This document shows, piece after piece, positions 41,091-50,751 of a stretch of 64,000 nt of DNA. The stretch lies in assembly GCA_965203835.1 (NCBI GenBank), contig OZ241919.1:1984001-2048000 (forward strand), in the 5' to 3' direction. The first letter of the stretch is position 1, and each line of letters starts with the position of its first letter. The notes beneath the pieces were generated by a model. The model ran no database searches. It was not told where the DNA came from and saw nothing but the letters and a program-made list of their open reading frames with translations. This DNA is from CBDCFV01 sp965203835. Its GTDB lineage: Bacteria; Chloroflexota; Dehalococcoidia; Lucifugimonadales; UBA3495. Both the position numbers and the translations under genes were made by a program.

Positions 41091-42538
41091 CACCTTGATT
41101 TCCAAGACAGTTGCTCCTTGTAGGCCATCGCTGCACCTCACAATGAAGTGCCTCAATGATCCTCCATCAGCGCTCAGAGTGTCCTGAAGACCTTGATTAT
41201 CTGTCCCAAAGACCCTGATTATTTCGCGATTTTCTGTCCTAATAAACCTGATTATTTACAAAAGATCACCGCCAGGCCATGAGAAGCTTGTTCAAACGTA
41301 CGGTGCGAACGGCAATAGCCCTGGAATTGGTAGACCTGGCGGTGCAGGCTGTGGACGGAACCAAGGTGATCGCCAGTGCCGCCAGGGAGAGGACCTACGA
41401 CGCCAAGAGGTTGGGCAAGCTCCTGGAGCGAGTCGAGAAGGCGATACTCGACCTTGAGGCTGAGAACGAAGCAGGGGAAGAGGGAGCGCCGGCCCATTTG
41501 CCAGAAGAATTGGCCGATAAGAGAGTCCTGAGAGATCGGGTGAGGCAGGCCATGGACGAACTTGCCAGCCCGGAAGACCCCAAATTCATCAACCTGACCG
41601 ACAATGACGCCCGGATGATGAAGACCCGGTACGGCGTCTTGCCCGCCTACAACGCCCAGGCCATGGTCGCGCCGTTTGATCCGGAAGGGGGAGGGGGAGC
41701 AGTATTGATCACCGCAGTTGACCTTGTGAACCAACCCAATGACTATGCCCAGTTGACGCCAATGCTTGAACTGGCCGAGGAGACGACCGGGTCAAAAGCG
41801 GGGATGACTTTGGCGGATGCGGGTTATCACTCGGGGGGTAATCTGGAGAAGTGTGCACTCAGGGGACAAGTTGTTGCCATGCCTCAGGCACCAAGGCGGA
41901 GGTCGGCAGAGCACCCTTACCACAGATACAATTTCACTTATGATCTGGAGAGCGACAGCTATATCTGTCCACAGGGTCAGACGCTGCGCTTCGTTGGCGT
42001 CCAACGCTCCGGAAAGGGGATGGCGCGGCGGTACAGGGGCTCGGCGCCTGTCTGCCGGTCATGTCCCGCCTTCGGTGCGTGTACCAAGGACGGATTATGA
42101 GGCCGTGCGCTCATAGTAAGCCTTCACGACGATGCCCTGTGCCGTCATCGGGCCTGGATGTCCACTGACGAGGCGAAAGACGTGTACAAGCTGAGAAAAC
42201 AGTTGGTCGAGCCCGTCTTCGGTATCGTCAAGGAGCAGCAAAACGCACGGAGGTTCCTGCTGCGCGGCCTCGCCAATGTGGCGGCCGAGTGGACCGCCTT
42301 GGCCACGGCCTTTAATATGCGCGTCCTCTGGCAGAAGTGGCGATCTAGCCGCCTTACATTTCCGACGGGCCCACGGCTGCTTCAAATGGCTTCCTGAACT
42401 ATCCCAGAGGGAATACAGGCTCTCTTACCCACCGATTCCGCAAACCGGCTGGCACTGGTGGCCTATGGCAGGTCCCCGAATCTTGCCGTTCCACTTCTAT
42501 TCTTCCTGCTCCTGAACTCGTTTCTGAGACAGGTTCTT

Positions 42539-42824
42539 GCGAGGACGTAATCGCCGGACAACAACAAATCGGCACCCAACAACCACCACGTCACCTCATC
42601 ACTAACCGACTGTGTGTATTCTAACTTCTCTTGATCTGCAACGGTAGTAATAGGCACTCTTGTTCCCGTATACCGGTGTGGACGGGTGTCTATGTTCCCA
42701 TTTCGGCTTGGTTTTAGCCCAGTCGCGCCACTAATGCAAAAACCTTATTGATGTGCGATCTATCATACTCAGGTCAGGTACGGACGAATAACGGTTTACG
42801 AACATTCCCAAGGAGGTGAAGAAT
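42539..42824. other. Stretch between IS1182 and the 823-residue gene
   Basis: About 285 bases. A reverse frame from 42657 (VPITTVADQEKLEYTQSVSD and on for 20 residues) runs into the IS1182 end and may be the beginning of a gene cut by that insertion, but I do not recognise it and no continuation is visible on the far side of the element at 35518. Confidence 0.35.
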
Positions 42825-45296
42825 ATGCAGCATCTAGCTCCATTTCCATCGATGCGTCACTCTACCGGGAGGCGAGCAGAAGCTGGACCACTACTGTCGG
42901 AGTTTCCCTTGGAAGAACAGACGCTGGTTGCACTGGCACATCAACCATGGGCCTCCGCAGGAGATCTGGCCCAAACGCTCGGTACGTCAGAGTCCGACGT
43001 TGGCAAGACGTGTCATCAGTTGGAGTCCGATAAAAAGCTCATCGCTGGCCGCAGGCTGGGAGTGACCCGCCGGATTCAGCGGCGATACGTTCTGACGCGG
43101 GACGGTGTGGGCCACGTCACGAAGTCTTTCCAGCACAGGGGGTTGGTTCGAGGAGCGTTGCCCCTGACGTGGCAGATGACGGAAGGCGGGGCCACCAAGA
43201 TGCTGGAACGTGTCCCCATGATCGAGTGTTTCTATGAGATTCTCCCCACGTTCTGGACCAGTGGCCTCGCCAGGCCATTCCAGTGGCAGTCCCCGTTTCC
43301 GGATCCATCCAGCAGCAGTCTTGTCTGGCTCGGGGTGCCCACCCTGATGGAAGTCTTGTGGTTTCCCAGCGGGCGCCTGCACGCCGCAGCCACGTGGCGT
43401 TTTGAGCGAGATTCCGAGGACCACATGTCATACCCCATACCCTTCTTCTGGGCCGGCCTGCTGCCCCAGGAGGACTACCGGTCCCGGAGTCTCCGGCTTG
43501 GCTCTGCGTTCATTCGTTGCCACCAGGATCCGAAAAACTATATCTCGTGGGATATAGCACCACCCACCGTCGCCATTGGCACGGACGAATTTGCAGCGTT
43601 TAGGTCAAATTCGACGGCTGGTTACGACGTGCAAGTTGGGTCTACGGATACAGCCGGCACCCTTGTCTGGTCTGCTGAGGCCAGTCACGGTGTGTGGACC
43701 TTGAGGGAGCAACCGCCGCAGGCTAGGACGATCGGCCACCCTGAGATTGCGGCTAGGGGAGAGGGTCCAGACCTGGCCGAACTCGGAGGTGTACGGCAAT
43801 ACCGGATCATGGCATTTGTGGGCGAGTTTCGGGGCGCCACCAAGCCGAACCTCGTGGAAGCCTTTCACATGTCCCGAGGCGCAGTCACGGCTGCACTGGA
43901 AGGGTTGGCAGAACGTGGACTGATTACAAGCGTGGGAAAACACTTCTATGTTACCCCGAGGGGTCTCGACATGCTGGCTGCTCGGGACAGGGTAGATGCT
44001 ACGCGGTTGGTCGAAGTTACCTATTCGGATCCAGAGGGAAAGGATGCGACCAAGGAAAGGCGCCATGACGCAGCGGTAGCCGAGGTGGCGGCGAAATTCA
44101 GGATGGATGGGATGCCGGTGGCTGCTGGGTGGCGATGGAATGTGTCCTGGAAGAACGGGCAACTGGCCCCCGACCTCTGGGTGCAGGTACCGTTACTCGA
44201 CGGGAAGAATGGGGTTTGGACGCCTGTCGAGGTGGAATTTTCGGCCAGGACAGAGAGACGGATAGGGAAAGAAAAGCTGCGGTCCTATCGTCTGGCACCG
44301 GCCCAACTGGGAAGGTCTTTCCCAATCTTGGTCATTACCGGAGAAGAAAAGGCCGCGAAGCTCTTTGATAAGGTTGCGCCGGAATTGTTCATCCTGACAA
44401 CTACCTTGACAGAGTTCCTTACTTGCGTATGGGAAGGGCCTGATAGCGTATGGCGACGCAGGGGACACCGGGTGGGGTTGAGTGAAAGCGCCCAGGGGTT
44501 CCCGGCTCACCTCCAGCAACAGACGGGACGGTCGCTGGACTACAGTAAGCCCACGCCCGGCGTTTGGGCACGACTACTTGAACAGGAAATTATTTGGTCT
44601 GACCCTTGGGCAGAGGGCCTCGATAGGGAATTCCCGCCCATCCATCCCCAACTCGAGGCGGAGATGAACCGCCTGTTGAATGAGGGCAAGGCAGGCCCTT
44701 CCGTGAACAAGTTGGGATCGTCCTTGTTGCCAGCGGCTCCGTACCCAGCCCCGCTTGGAGAAGTGGGCACTGCCCAGGACCGGATGCCAAATGAGGCCTC
44801 TGTGTCACCAACTTCGTTACGGGAACCGGCTCGGAAATCTACCATCGTTCAAAAGCAAACTAGGAGCCGATGGGACGTGTTGAGCGATATACACCTTCTC
44901 ATAGCAGAGGCCGACCGTACGGCGAGGCAGCGCTTGAATCGGACGGACCTGACCGACTCGGAGCGCCTGTACCTGCAACTTTTCAGAGCGATCGTCACCT
45001 ATGGCCTGAGGCAGCACGTCGGGTCCGATGAGCATCGCCTAGGACAGATAGTCCAGCGGTGTCTCAATATGGAGGACCAACATAAGGACTTGGCCCGATC
45101 AAAAAACGGTCTGGCGTGGTTAATAGCGCCCTCGGCCCAAGTAACTGCTAGGATGGTGTTCAGGCAACTTCTAAAGGAGGTTCTAAAAGGATCTCCGGAT
45201 ATCAGGAGGGACGCGACCAAGATCTTCGGCCAATGGGCCAAGATGGTGGACAGTGCTGTTCGGACAGCCCGGAAAGCTCGACGGACACTTGGGTAG
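42825..45296 (+). CDS. Large winged-helix protein with PD-(D/E)XK-like core, function unknown
   Basis: An 823-residue protein with AGGAGG 8 bases before the ATG. Residues 30-95 look like a winged helix (QTLVALAHQPWASAGDLAQT, VTRRIQRRYVLTRDGVGHVT). A second winged helix is near 335-390 (GATKPNLVEAFHMSRGAVTA, GLITSVGKHFYVTPRGLDML). A stretch near 450-510 (GQLAPDLWVQVPLL, WTPVEVEFSARTERRIGKEK then LRSYRLA) has the D, ExE and K pattern of restriction-endonuclease-like folds, as in replication-relaxation family proteins of plasmids. The C-terminal 170 residues are helical. It lies alone between two stacks of insertion sequences, so it is probably accessory. Confidence 0.6.
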   Translation: MQHLAPFPSMRHSTGRRAEAGPLLSEFPLEEQTLVALAHQPWASAGDLAQTLGTSESDVGKTCHQLESDKKLIAGRRLGVTRRIQRRYVLTRDGVGHVTKSFQHRGLVRGALPLTWQMTEGGATKMLERVPMIECFYEILPTFWTSGLARPFQWQSPFPDPSSSSLVWLGVPTLMEVLWFPSGRLHAAATWRFERDSEDHMSYPIPFFWAGLLPQEDYRSRSLRLGSAFIRCHQDPKNYISWDIAPPTVAIGTDEFAAFRSNSTAGYDVQVGSTDTAGTLVWSAEASHGVWTLREQPPQARTIGHPEIAARGEGPDLAELGGVRQYRIMAFVGEFRGATKPNLVEAFHMSRGAVTAALEGLAERGLITSVGKHFYVTPRGLDMLAARDRVDATRLVEVTYSDPEGKDATKERRHDAAVAEVAAKFRMDGMPVAAGWRWNVSWKNGQLAPDLWVQVPLLDGKNGVWTPVEVEFSARTERRIGKEKLRSYRLAPAQLGRSFPILVITGEEKAAKLFDKVAPELFILTTTLTEFLTCVWEGPDSVWRRRGHRVGLSESAQGFPAHLQQQTGRSLDYSKPTPGVWARLLEQEIIWSDPWAEGLDREFPPIHPQLEAEMNRLLNEGKAGPSVNKLGSSLLPAAPYPAPLGEVGTAQDRMPNEASVSPTSLREPARKSTIVQKQTRSRWDVLSDIHLLIAEADRTARQRLNRTDLTDSERLYLQLFRAIVTYGLRQHVGSDEHRLGQIVQRCLNMEDQHKDLARSKNGLAWLIAPSAQVTARMVFRQLLKEVLKGSPDIRRDATKIFGQWAKMVDSAVRTARKARRTLG

Positions 45297-45554
45297 GGAA
45301 ATCCTCGGGTGGTTCTGCAACTCCCGCCCGCTGAAATATCGCACCATCAGGTACAAAAAACGGACAGTTGGGTAGGCAGAGGCCCTGCAACTCTTGGAGG
45401 TGCTGATGTAGGGGGGTTGTTATAGAACAAGGGTCAAACTGAAGGGAAATCCGCCGTGAGGATCGGACACTTCGTTTCTGTCAATAGCAAGTTGGAATGG
45501 ACCTGGTTATAGCAAGTTAGGGTTGACCCACCTTGTTGTTGCTCAGCGATTCTG

Positions 45555-46385
45555 TCAGTCCCGGTAGTTGTCGCTGGCTTCCGCCAGCTCTGTTCCCAAG
45601 TGTTGCCGGGAATGAAACAGACCGGCCTGCCGTTTCTCCCTCAACCGGTAGCTCTCGCCACGGATGTTCAGCACGTGGCTGTGGTGCAGCAGCCGGTCCA
45701 GGATGGCCGACGCGATCACAGTGTCGCCCATCAGCTCGCCCCATTCTCCAAAGCCCTTGTTGGATGTGAGGATGATGCTGCCACGTTCGTACTCGGCCGA
45801 CACCAGGGTGAAGAAAGCGGTTGCCGACTCCCGGTCATAGGGCCAGATGCCGAACTCATCCACCACCAGCACCTTGGGCGCTAGGTAGACTTTCATCCTG
45901 CGGTCCAGGTTGTGCTCCGCCCTGGCCTTCCTGAGGTCCTCCATCAGGTCATAGGCCCGGACGAAGTAGGCTCCCTGTCCGCTCTTGAAGGGTCTTGAGC
46001 GCCAGGGCTACTGCCAGATGGGTCTTGCCCACGCCTGGTGGTCCCAACACCAGCACGTTGGTAGCTTCGGCCACGAAGGCCAGGCTGGCCAGTTCCTTGA
46101 CCCCCGTCTTCACGGGGGCAGGCTCAGTCGCTCGTCGACGGAGGGTTGGAAACCGAAGTCAAACTGTTCCAGGGTGCGCTGGTATGGCAGAGGTGCCAAG
46201 CGGGTGCGCGTCTGCAGGTAGCGCTCCCTCCGGGCGGCGACCTCGGCTCCCAGCAGGTCGGCCAGCATCTCCGGATAGGGCAGTTGCCTGCTGGCCGCGG
46301 CATCCAGGGTGGTCTCCAGGATCTCCAGGGCCTGCTTGAGGCCGAGGGTCTCTAGGTGCTGGCGGGCCTGATCCAGGGCGATCAT
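45555..46385 (-). pseudogene. istB: IstB (b), two frameshifts
   Basis: The N-terminal part (46385-46110) reads MIALDQARQHLETLGLKQAL. The middle, in another frame, holds VKTGVKELASLAFVAEATNV and the Walker A NVLVLGPPGVGKTHLAVALA. The C-terminal part (45990-45555) has KSGQGAYFVRAYDLMEDLRK, Walker B LVVDEFGIWPYDRE and SIILTSNKGFGEWGE. Frame changes occur near 46118 and near 45995. The order of domains is otherwise normal, but the protein cannot be made in one piece. Confidence 0.87.
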
Positions 46386-47616
46386 CGGGCACCTCCCACG
46401 GCGGCCAGTTCATACACCTCCAGGGAGCGCTGCTCCACCTCTCCAGCGAGGATCTGCATCGCCACCGCCTCCCGGCGGGGCCGGCCGTCTCCCCTGGGCA
46501 GGCCCGACCACTGGCCGGGCAGGACGAAGCGCTGCCCAGGCCGCTGCGCCTTGGGATGCATCGCAATGCGCTCGTCGCCGGCCCAGACCTCCACGGTGCC
46601 CTGCCGCTCTCCCACCTGCACCGTCTTTCCCACCCATTTCCAGTGGACCCCGTAGCGGGAGCCCTCCCAGCTGACGAAGCCGTCCCTGGCCACCTTGCGG
46701 TCCTCACGGAGATAGGGCGCCAGGACGACCCGATCCGGCAGCTTCCCCAAGCGGGGCCGTTCCTCCGTCAGCATCTCCCAGGGCACCCGGTGCGTCGTCC
46801 CGTGTATCCGGGCAGTGGCCACCACGTCGCACCACTCCAGCCCCTGACGGTTCAGGTCGGCGTCGTCGGTGAAGCGCATGCTGGGCCACATGTTGCGCCG
46901 GACGTACTTCACCCCGCTTTCGACCTTGCCTTCGGTCTGCGCCCTATATGGCTGGCATAGCCGCACCCCAAAACCCAAGCGCATGGCGAAGTCCAGCATC
47001 CTCTGGTTCCAGACGGGCTGCTTCTCCTCGTCCCGGCCCAAGGTCACCACCTTGGCATTGTCGTAGAGGCAACGCCTGGGCACCTCTCCCAGGTACTCGA
47101 AGGCGTTGACATGGCACTGGATGAAACTGGCGGTGTCCGCCCGGCGAACCAACTCCACGTAGCAGGCCCGGGACCAGCCCATGGTCATCACGAAGACCCA
47201 GACGCTGTGCCTCCTCCCATCCTCGCCGAGGTAGGAGAGACTGCCCCAGTCAACTTGGGCCTGCTCGCCGGGAGCCGTCTCAAAGCGCATCGTGGCCTCG
47301 GGCTGGCACTGACGCCGGCGCGGCCTCACGTACTGCACCACAGTCGAGTAGCTGCCCCTATAGCCCAGGGCGCAGACCTCGCGGTGCAACACCACGCAGT
47401 TGTCCAAGCCTTCGACATCCGCCGGTCAACGTGCCCCACATAGGCGTCCAGCTTCGAGCCCCTGGGCGGCCTTGGCCTGGGCGGCATGGCCTCCGGAGAC
47501 TTCAGATACCTCCTTGTCGTGTTCCGGGAGATGTCCAACGCCCTGGCTATCTCCCGGATCCCATGCCCCGCTCCCTTCATCTCGTATATCTCTTTCACTT
47601 CTGCCACCTTCAGCAA
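46382..47616 (-). pseudogene. istA: IstA (b), one frameshift
   Basis: The N-terminal HTH region (MLKVAEVKEIYEMKGAGHGI, REIARALDISRNTTRRYLKS) runs from 47616 to about 47415; the catalytic part continues in a second frame as LDNCVVLHREVCALGYRGSY. Asp in EQAQVDWGSLSYLG, Asp in RRCLYDNAKVV and Glu in QTEGKVESGVKYVRRN are the DDE residues. The frame change is near 47418. Its stop overlaps the istB start by four bases, the usual IS21 coupling. Confidence 0.87.
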
Positions 47617-48178
47617 CGCTCCGGTGCACCTCCGCGAAAACTACGCGGATGATGACACCTACCTCAGGTGGGTCAATTCCAACCTGTAATTTGTGTTATT
47701 GCTCTACGATAGTGTCCGCATAAATTGCTCAGGGAAAATGTCCGTCCATGAAGGACGTGACTTTGAACCAGCGAGAGCAGGCAAGACTCCAGGTACTCAA
47801 CAGCGTGATGGAATATCAACTGCCCAGGGCTCAGGCGGCCGAACTTCTGGGGATCAGTGAACGTCAGCTCCGGCGGGTCTTGGCGGCCTATCGGAGGGAC
47901 GGGGCCGCCGCGCTGGTCCACGGCAACCGGGGCCGCAAGCCCCAGCACTCGGTTCCCGAAGATGTCGCGGCCACAGTGGTCAACCTAGCCAGCGAGAAAT
48001 ACGCCGGCTTCAACCACAGCCACTTCACCGAGGTCCTGGCCGATCGGGAGGGTATTCACCTGAGCCGCCAGACGGTGAGCCGACTGCTCAACCGTTCCGG
48101 CCTGCCCAGCGCCATGCAGAACCGTCCGCCCAAGCACCGGGTACTCAGGGAACGGATGGCCCAAGAAGGCATGCTCCT

Positions 48179-48375
48179 TGTATCTTGGCATTGCTGTGTG
48201 ACAATCACTTCACCCACCCGGAAAGGGGTGCGGCAGACTGAATGCTCCTTGGTCTTGGAAGGCCGTTCTATAGCGAGGGTCGCCGCACCCATCCCTGAGG
48301 GAGCCCGAACGGTTGCCTGGGCCAACCAAGCCCGCATCTGACAAGGACGGGCCGACGCTCACGCAGGAGGTATGG
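48179..48375 (+). ncRNA. Candidate IS110 bridge RNA (b)
   Basis: The 197-base region before the transposase contains stretches matching both DNA partners. In the target loop ATGCTCCT (48242-48249) equals the left target flank (48171-48178), and GTTCTATAG (48265-48273) is complementary at 7 of 9 positions to CTACAGATC across the right junction. In the donor loop ACGGTTGC (48309-48316) equals the right end of the element, and ACAAG (48341-48345) is the complement of its left end CTTGT. The flanks of both loops are conserved with copy (a). The RNA boundaries are not known. Confidence 0.65.
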
Positions 48376-49323
48376 ATGGAAGGAGAGCCGACATACGTAG
48401 GCATTGATGTCTCAAAGGCTCAGGTCGATGTTGCCGTCCGGCCTACGGGGCAGAGATGGGTTGTCTGCTACGACGAGACCGGGGTCGGGGAACTCGTCGT
48501 CGGGATGGTGAATCTGAGTCCCGCGCTGGTGTTGCTGGAGGCCTCGGGCGGACTGGAACTGCCTCTGGTGGCCGCCTTGGCTGCTGCGGCGCTGCCGGTT
48601 GTGGTGGTAAATCCGCGCCAGGTTCGAGACTTCGCCAGGGCCACTGGGACGCTGGCCAAGACCGATGCCTTGGACGCGGCCGTCCTGGCCCACTTTGCCG
48701 ATGCCGTTCGTCCCTCGGTTCGTCCTCTCAGAGACGCCGAAACCCAGGTCCTCAACTCGCTGGTGGCCCGCAGGCACCAGGTGATGACCATGCTGGTGTC
48801 CGAAAAGAACCGGCTGGGAACCGCCATCAATGCCGTGCGTCCTCGCATAGAGGCGCACATCTCTTGGCTGGAACAGGAGTTGAAGGATCTGGACGGAGGG
48901 CTGCAGCAGACTCTTCGCCGGAGTCCGGTGTGGCGGGAGAAGGATGACCTGCTGCGCAGCGTCCCTGGCGTGGGAGAACAGCTCTCCCTCACTCTGCTGG
49001 CCTATGTGCCGGAGCTGGGCACGCTGGACCGCCGGCAGAGCGACGCCCTGGTGGGCGTGGCCCCCTTCAGCCGGGACAGTGGAACCCTGCGGGGCAAACG
49101 CACCATATGGGGTGGCAGGGCACGAGTGAGGGCGGCGCTCTACATGGGGGCGCTGGTAGCCACTCGCTATAACCCGGTGATCCAAGTCTTCTACCAGAGG
49201 CTGCTGGCGGCCGGAAAGGCCAAGAAAGTTGCCTTGGTGGCCTGCATGCGCAAGCTGCTGACCATACTCAACAGCATGGTGAAGTCAGGTCAGCACTGGG
49301 ATTCTCAAACAACTACCCCTTGA
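48376..49323 (+). CDS. IS110-family transposase (b)
   Basis: A 315-residue recombinase nearly identical in layout to copy (a). TYVGIDVSKAQVDVAVRPTG opens the DEDD domain, LVLLEASGGLEL holds the Glu, and AKTDALDAAVLAHFADA the late Asp residues. SVPGVGEQLSLTLLAYVPEL and VGVAPFSRDSGTLRGKRT with a catalytic Ser form the C-terminal part. The ATG at 48376 has AGGAGG five bases upstream. The frame is intact, so this element could still move. Confidence 0.92.
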   Translation: MEGEPTYVGIDVSKAQVDVAVRPTGQRWVVCYDETGVGELVVGMVNLSPALVLLEASGGLELPLVAALAAAALPVVVVNPRQVRDFARATGTLAKTDALDAAVLAHFADAVRPSVRPLRDAETQVLNSLVARRHQVMTMLVSEKNRLGTAINAVRPRIEAHISWLEQELKDLDGGLQQTLRRSPVWREKDDLLRSVPGVGEQLSLTLLAYVPELGTLDRRQSDALVGVAPFSRDSGTLRGKRTIWGGRARVRAALYMGALVATRYNPVIQVFYQRLLAAGKAKKVALVACMRKLLTILNSMVKSGQHWDSQTTTP

Positions 49324-50485
49324 CTTCCAAGACGGTTGCTACAGATCGACAGCAGTCATCACCCTTGGCTGGAGGACAGAGGGCCCAGATTCGTGTTGTT
49401 GCTGGCAGTGGACGACGCCACCGGCGCGGTGGCCAATGCCGTATTCCGCCCCGAGGAGGACACCCGGGGCTACTTCCTGCTGATGGATGGGATCATCCGC
49501 AGCTATGGCATCCCCTTGGCTATTTACGGCGACCGCCACGGCGTCTTCAAGTTCAATGGCAAACCCCGGCACGTCACCCAACCGGTGGGTCCCACCCAGT
49601 TCACCCGGGCCATGGGAGAGCTGGGCATCGAGCAGATCTTTGCCCGCTCGCCTCAGGCCAAGGGACGGGTGGAACGCATGGCTGGCACCTTCCAGGACCG
49701 GCTGGTCAGCGAACTCAGGCTGGCGGGAGCCGCCACCATCGACGGCCAACGCCGTGGTGCGGGACTTCCTCCCCCGCTTTAACAGCCAGTTTCGCGTGCC
49801 TGCCCAGCAGGCCCAAGCCGCCTATCGCTCCTTGGAGGCTTCCCTGCGCCTGGAACGGATCCTCTGTTTCAAGCACCTGTGCCAGGTGGCCAGGGACAAC
49901 ACGGTCAAGTACCAACTGCGCACCCTGCAACTGCTTCCCGGCCAGGACCGGCCCAGCTATGCCGGCGTCAAGGTGGAAGTGTTGGAGCAAAGCGACGGAC
50001 AGCTTATGGTCCAGCACGACGGGAAGGTGATTGCCCACCAGGAAGCGCCACCCAAGGCGGGAGCTCTGAGGGCCACCCAGGTCGCTTAAGCTCCGACTCC
50101 CGAACTGGCCCGGGTGGTCAGGAACCTGAGCCGGCATGGTCTCACAGGCCGCATCTACAGCGCCTGGCCTCCTCGAGATCCCCCGCCGACCAGCCTGCGG
50201 ATGATGAGAACCATCCCAGTTCCTATACTCCGCCACCCAAGCAGGCAACGCCGCGCAAGCAGGCCCTGTGGAAGGCGGTGCAGCACGCCAAGCTGCAGGG
50301 AGTTCCCCTGAAGGGCATCGCCAGACAACTGGGAATTTCCAGAAACACGGTCAGGAAGTACATCGACTTGCCGGCCCCGCCCATAAACCGTACTCCCCGA
50401 CGAGCTGCCCAATCAGTAACGCAGAACCACACCAACGGACATTTTCACTGAGCGCTTGGGCGGACATATTCACTGGACAACGACA

Positions 50486-50620
50486 CAATTGACACGGGAA
50501 CTGCTCCTGTGGCTGGCAGATGTTCAGGAACACAACGAAAGGGCCCGACGCTCCCACGAGAAACGCCGCGCCAATCTTGGTCACGATGCTTCCAGCCTAC
50601 CTCCCTAACTCGTCGTTGTA
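50486..50620 (+). mobile_element. Right-end remnant of an IS701-like element
   Basis: AACTCGTCGTTGTA (50607-50620) is the exact complement of the left terminus at 26639-26652. The preceding 108 bases are open as QLTRELLLWLADVQEHNERA, then RRSHEKRRANLGHDASSLPP and a stop, plausible as a transposase C-terminus. The ISNCY element (b) appears to have inserted here. Confidence 0.5.
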
Positions 50621-50751
50621 ATAGTAGATATACGTCCACCTTGTACATCCGTCGCACCATATGCAGGGTCGGGTAGAACCCTTATGGATGACGGCGGACG
50701 ATCCATTTTTCAACTGTCGTTTGTCAGAAATTGCCCGCCGCACGGAACAAT

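Larger units (their letters stand above)
38307..41115 (+). mobile_element. IS110-family element (a), inserted in istA
   Basis: The left end TGTATCTTG begins after CCT at 38306; the right end is CAAGACAGTTGCT at 41115. The original target CACCT/CCTTG is restored when it is removed. A CT dinucleotide borders both ends, as expected for IS110 core-dinucleotide recombination without terminal inverted repeats. It is interrupted at 38376-40020 (plus a 7-bp duplication) by an ISNCY element. Compare the second copy at 48179-49340. Confidence 0.88.
35931..41260 (-). mobile_element. IS21-family element (a), itself interrupted
   Basis: The left end TGTCGTTTTTCAGG (35931) and right end, read inward, TGTAAATAATCAGG (41260) are flanked by the direct repeat AAAG (35927-35930 and 41261-41264). 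Multiple copies of a TCAGGT..TT.AGGACA unit lie inside both ends (35938-35980 and 41170-41255), the repeated transposase-binding sites typical of IS21. It carries istA and istB on the reverse strand and is broken by an IS110 insertion at the start of istA. Confidence 0.85.
35594..42397 (+). pseudogene. IS1182 transposase, split by IS21 and carrying a nonsense codon
   Basis: The first part (35594-35930) reads MPLRDMDREQMWLLPPSLDE to LRRFYK. The second resumes at 41261 as DHRQAMRSLFKRTVRTAIAL. Removing the insert and one copy of AAAG restores one frame, FYKDHRQAM. The downstream part has the DDE segments LTDNDARMMKTRYG, MTLADAGYHSGG and QLVEPVFGIVKEQQNARRFLL. A TGA at 42098-42100 lies in frame within KDGL-stop-GRALIVSLHDDAL. 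Two independent lesions show the copy is dead. Confidence 0.88.
35519..42538 (+). mobile_element. IS1182-family element, interrupted by nested insertions
   Basis: Perfect 17-bp terminal inverted repeats: AAGAACCTGTCTCAGAA (35519-35535) and TTCTGAGACAGGTTCTT (42522-42538). Without the inserted DNA the element would be about 1.7 kb. It holds one transposase gene, split at 35930/41261 by an IS21-type element. No target duplication is clear. Confidence 0.88.
45478..47690 (-). mobile_element. IS21-family element (b), decayed
   Basis: Related end repeats are seen on both sides: AGCAAGTTGGAATGGACC and GCAAGTTAGGGTTGACCCAC near 45484-45535, and the inverted form GTGGGTCAATTCCAACCTGT near 47669-47689. 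Between them are broken istB and istA genes of an IS21 subgroup different from element (a). The exact ends and target duplication are not certain. Confidence 0.7.
48179..49340 (+). mobile_element. IS110-family element (b), intact
   Basis: Left end TGTATCTTGG after CTCCT, right end CAAGACGGTTGCT before ACAGATC. CT lies at both borders (48177-48178 and 49339-49340), and excision leaves ATGCTCCTACAGATC, the expected transposase coding sequence. The element is 1,162 bp and has no inverted repeats or larger target duplication. It is homologous to copy (a) throughout its coding and non-coding parts. Confidence 0.9.
47748..50451 (+). pseudogene. ISNCY transposase (b), broken
   Basis: The 5' part (47748-48178) begins MKDVTLNQREQARLQVLNSV and ends MAQEGMLL. 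Removing the IS110 (48179-49340) restores MLLQIDSSHHPWLEDRGPRF. The frame continues through IYGDRHGVFKF and SPQAKGRVERMAGTFQ, then loses two bases near 49744 (compare EQANAVLRQ in copy a). It reads on as ANAVVRDFLPRFNSQFRVPA, meets a stop at 50089, and the C-terminal HTH (LKGIARQLGISRNTVRKYID) is in yet another frame. Confidence 0.87.
47713..50485 (+). mobile_element. ISNCY-family element (b), interrupted and decayed
   Basis: The left end TGTCCGCATAAATTGCTCAG is at 47713 and the right end (…GGACAACGACA) at 50485. The ends resemble those of element (a) but no target duplication is visible. The single transposase gene is broken by an IS110 insertion and by frameshifts. Its right flank is probable IS701 sequence. 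Confidence 0.75.
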
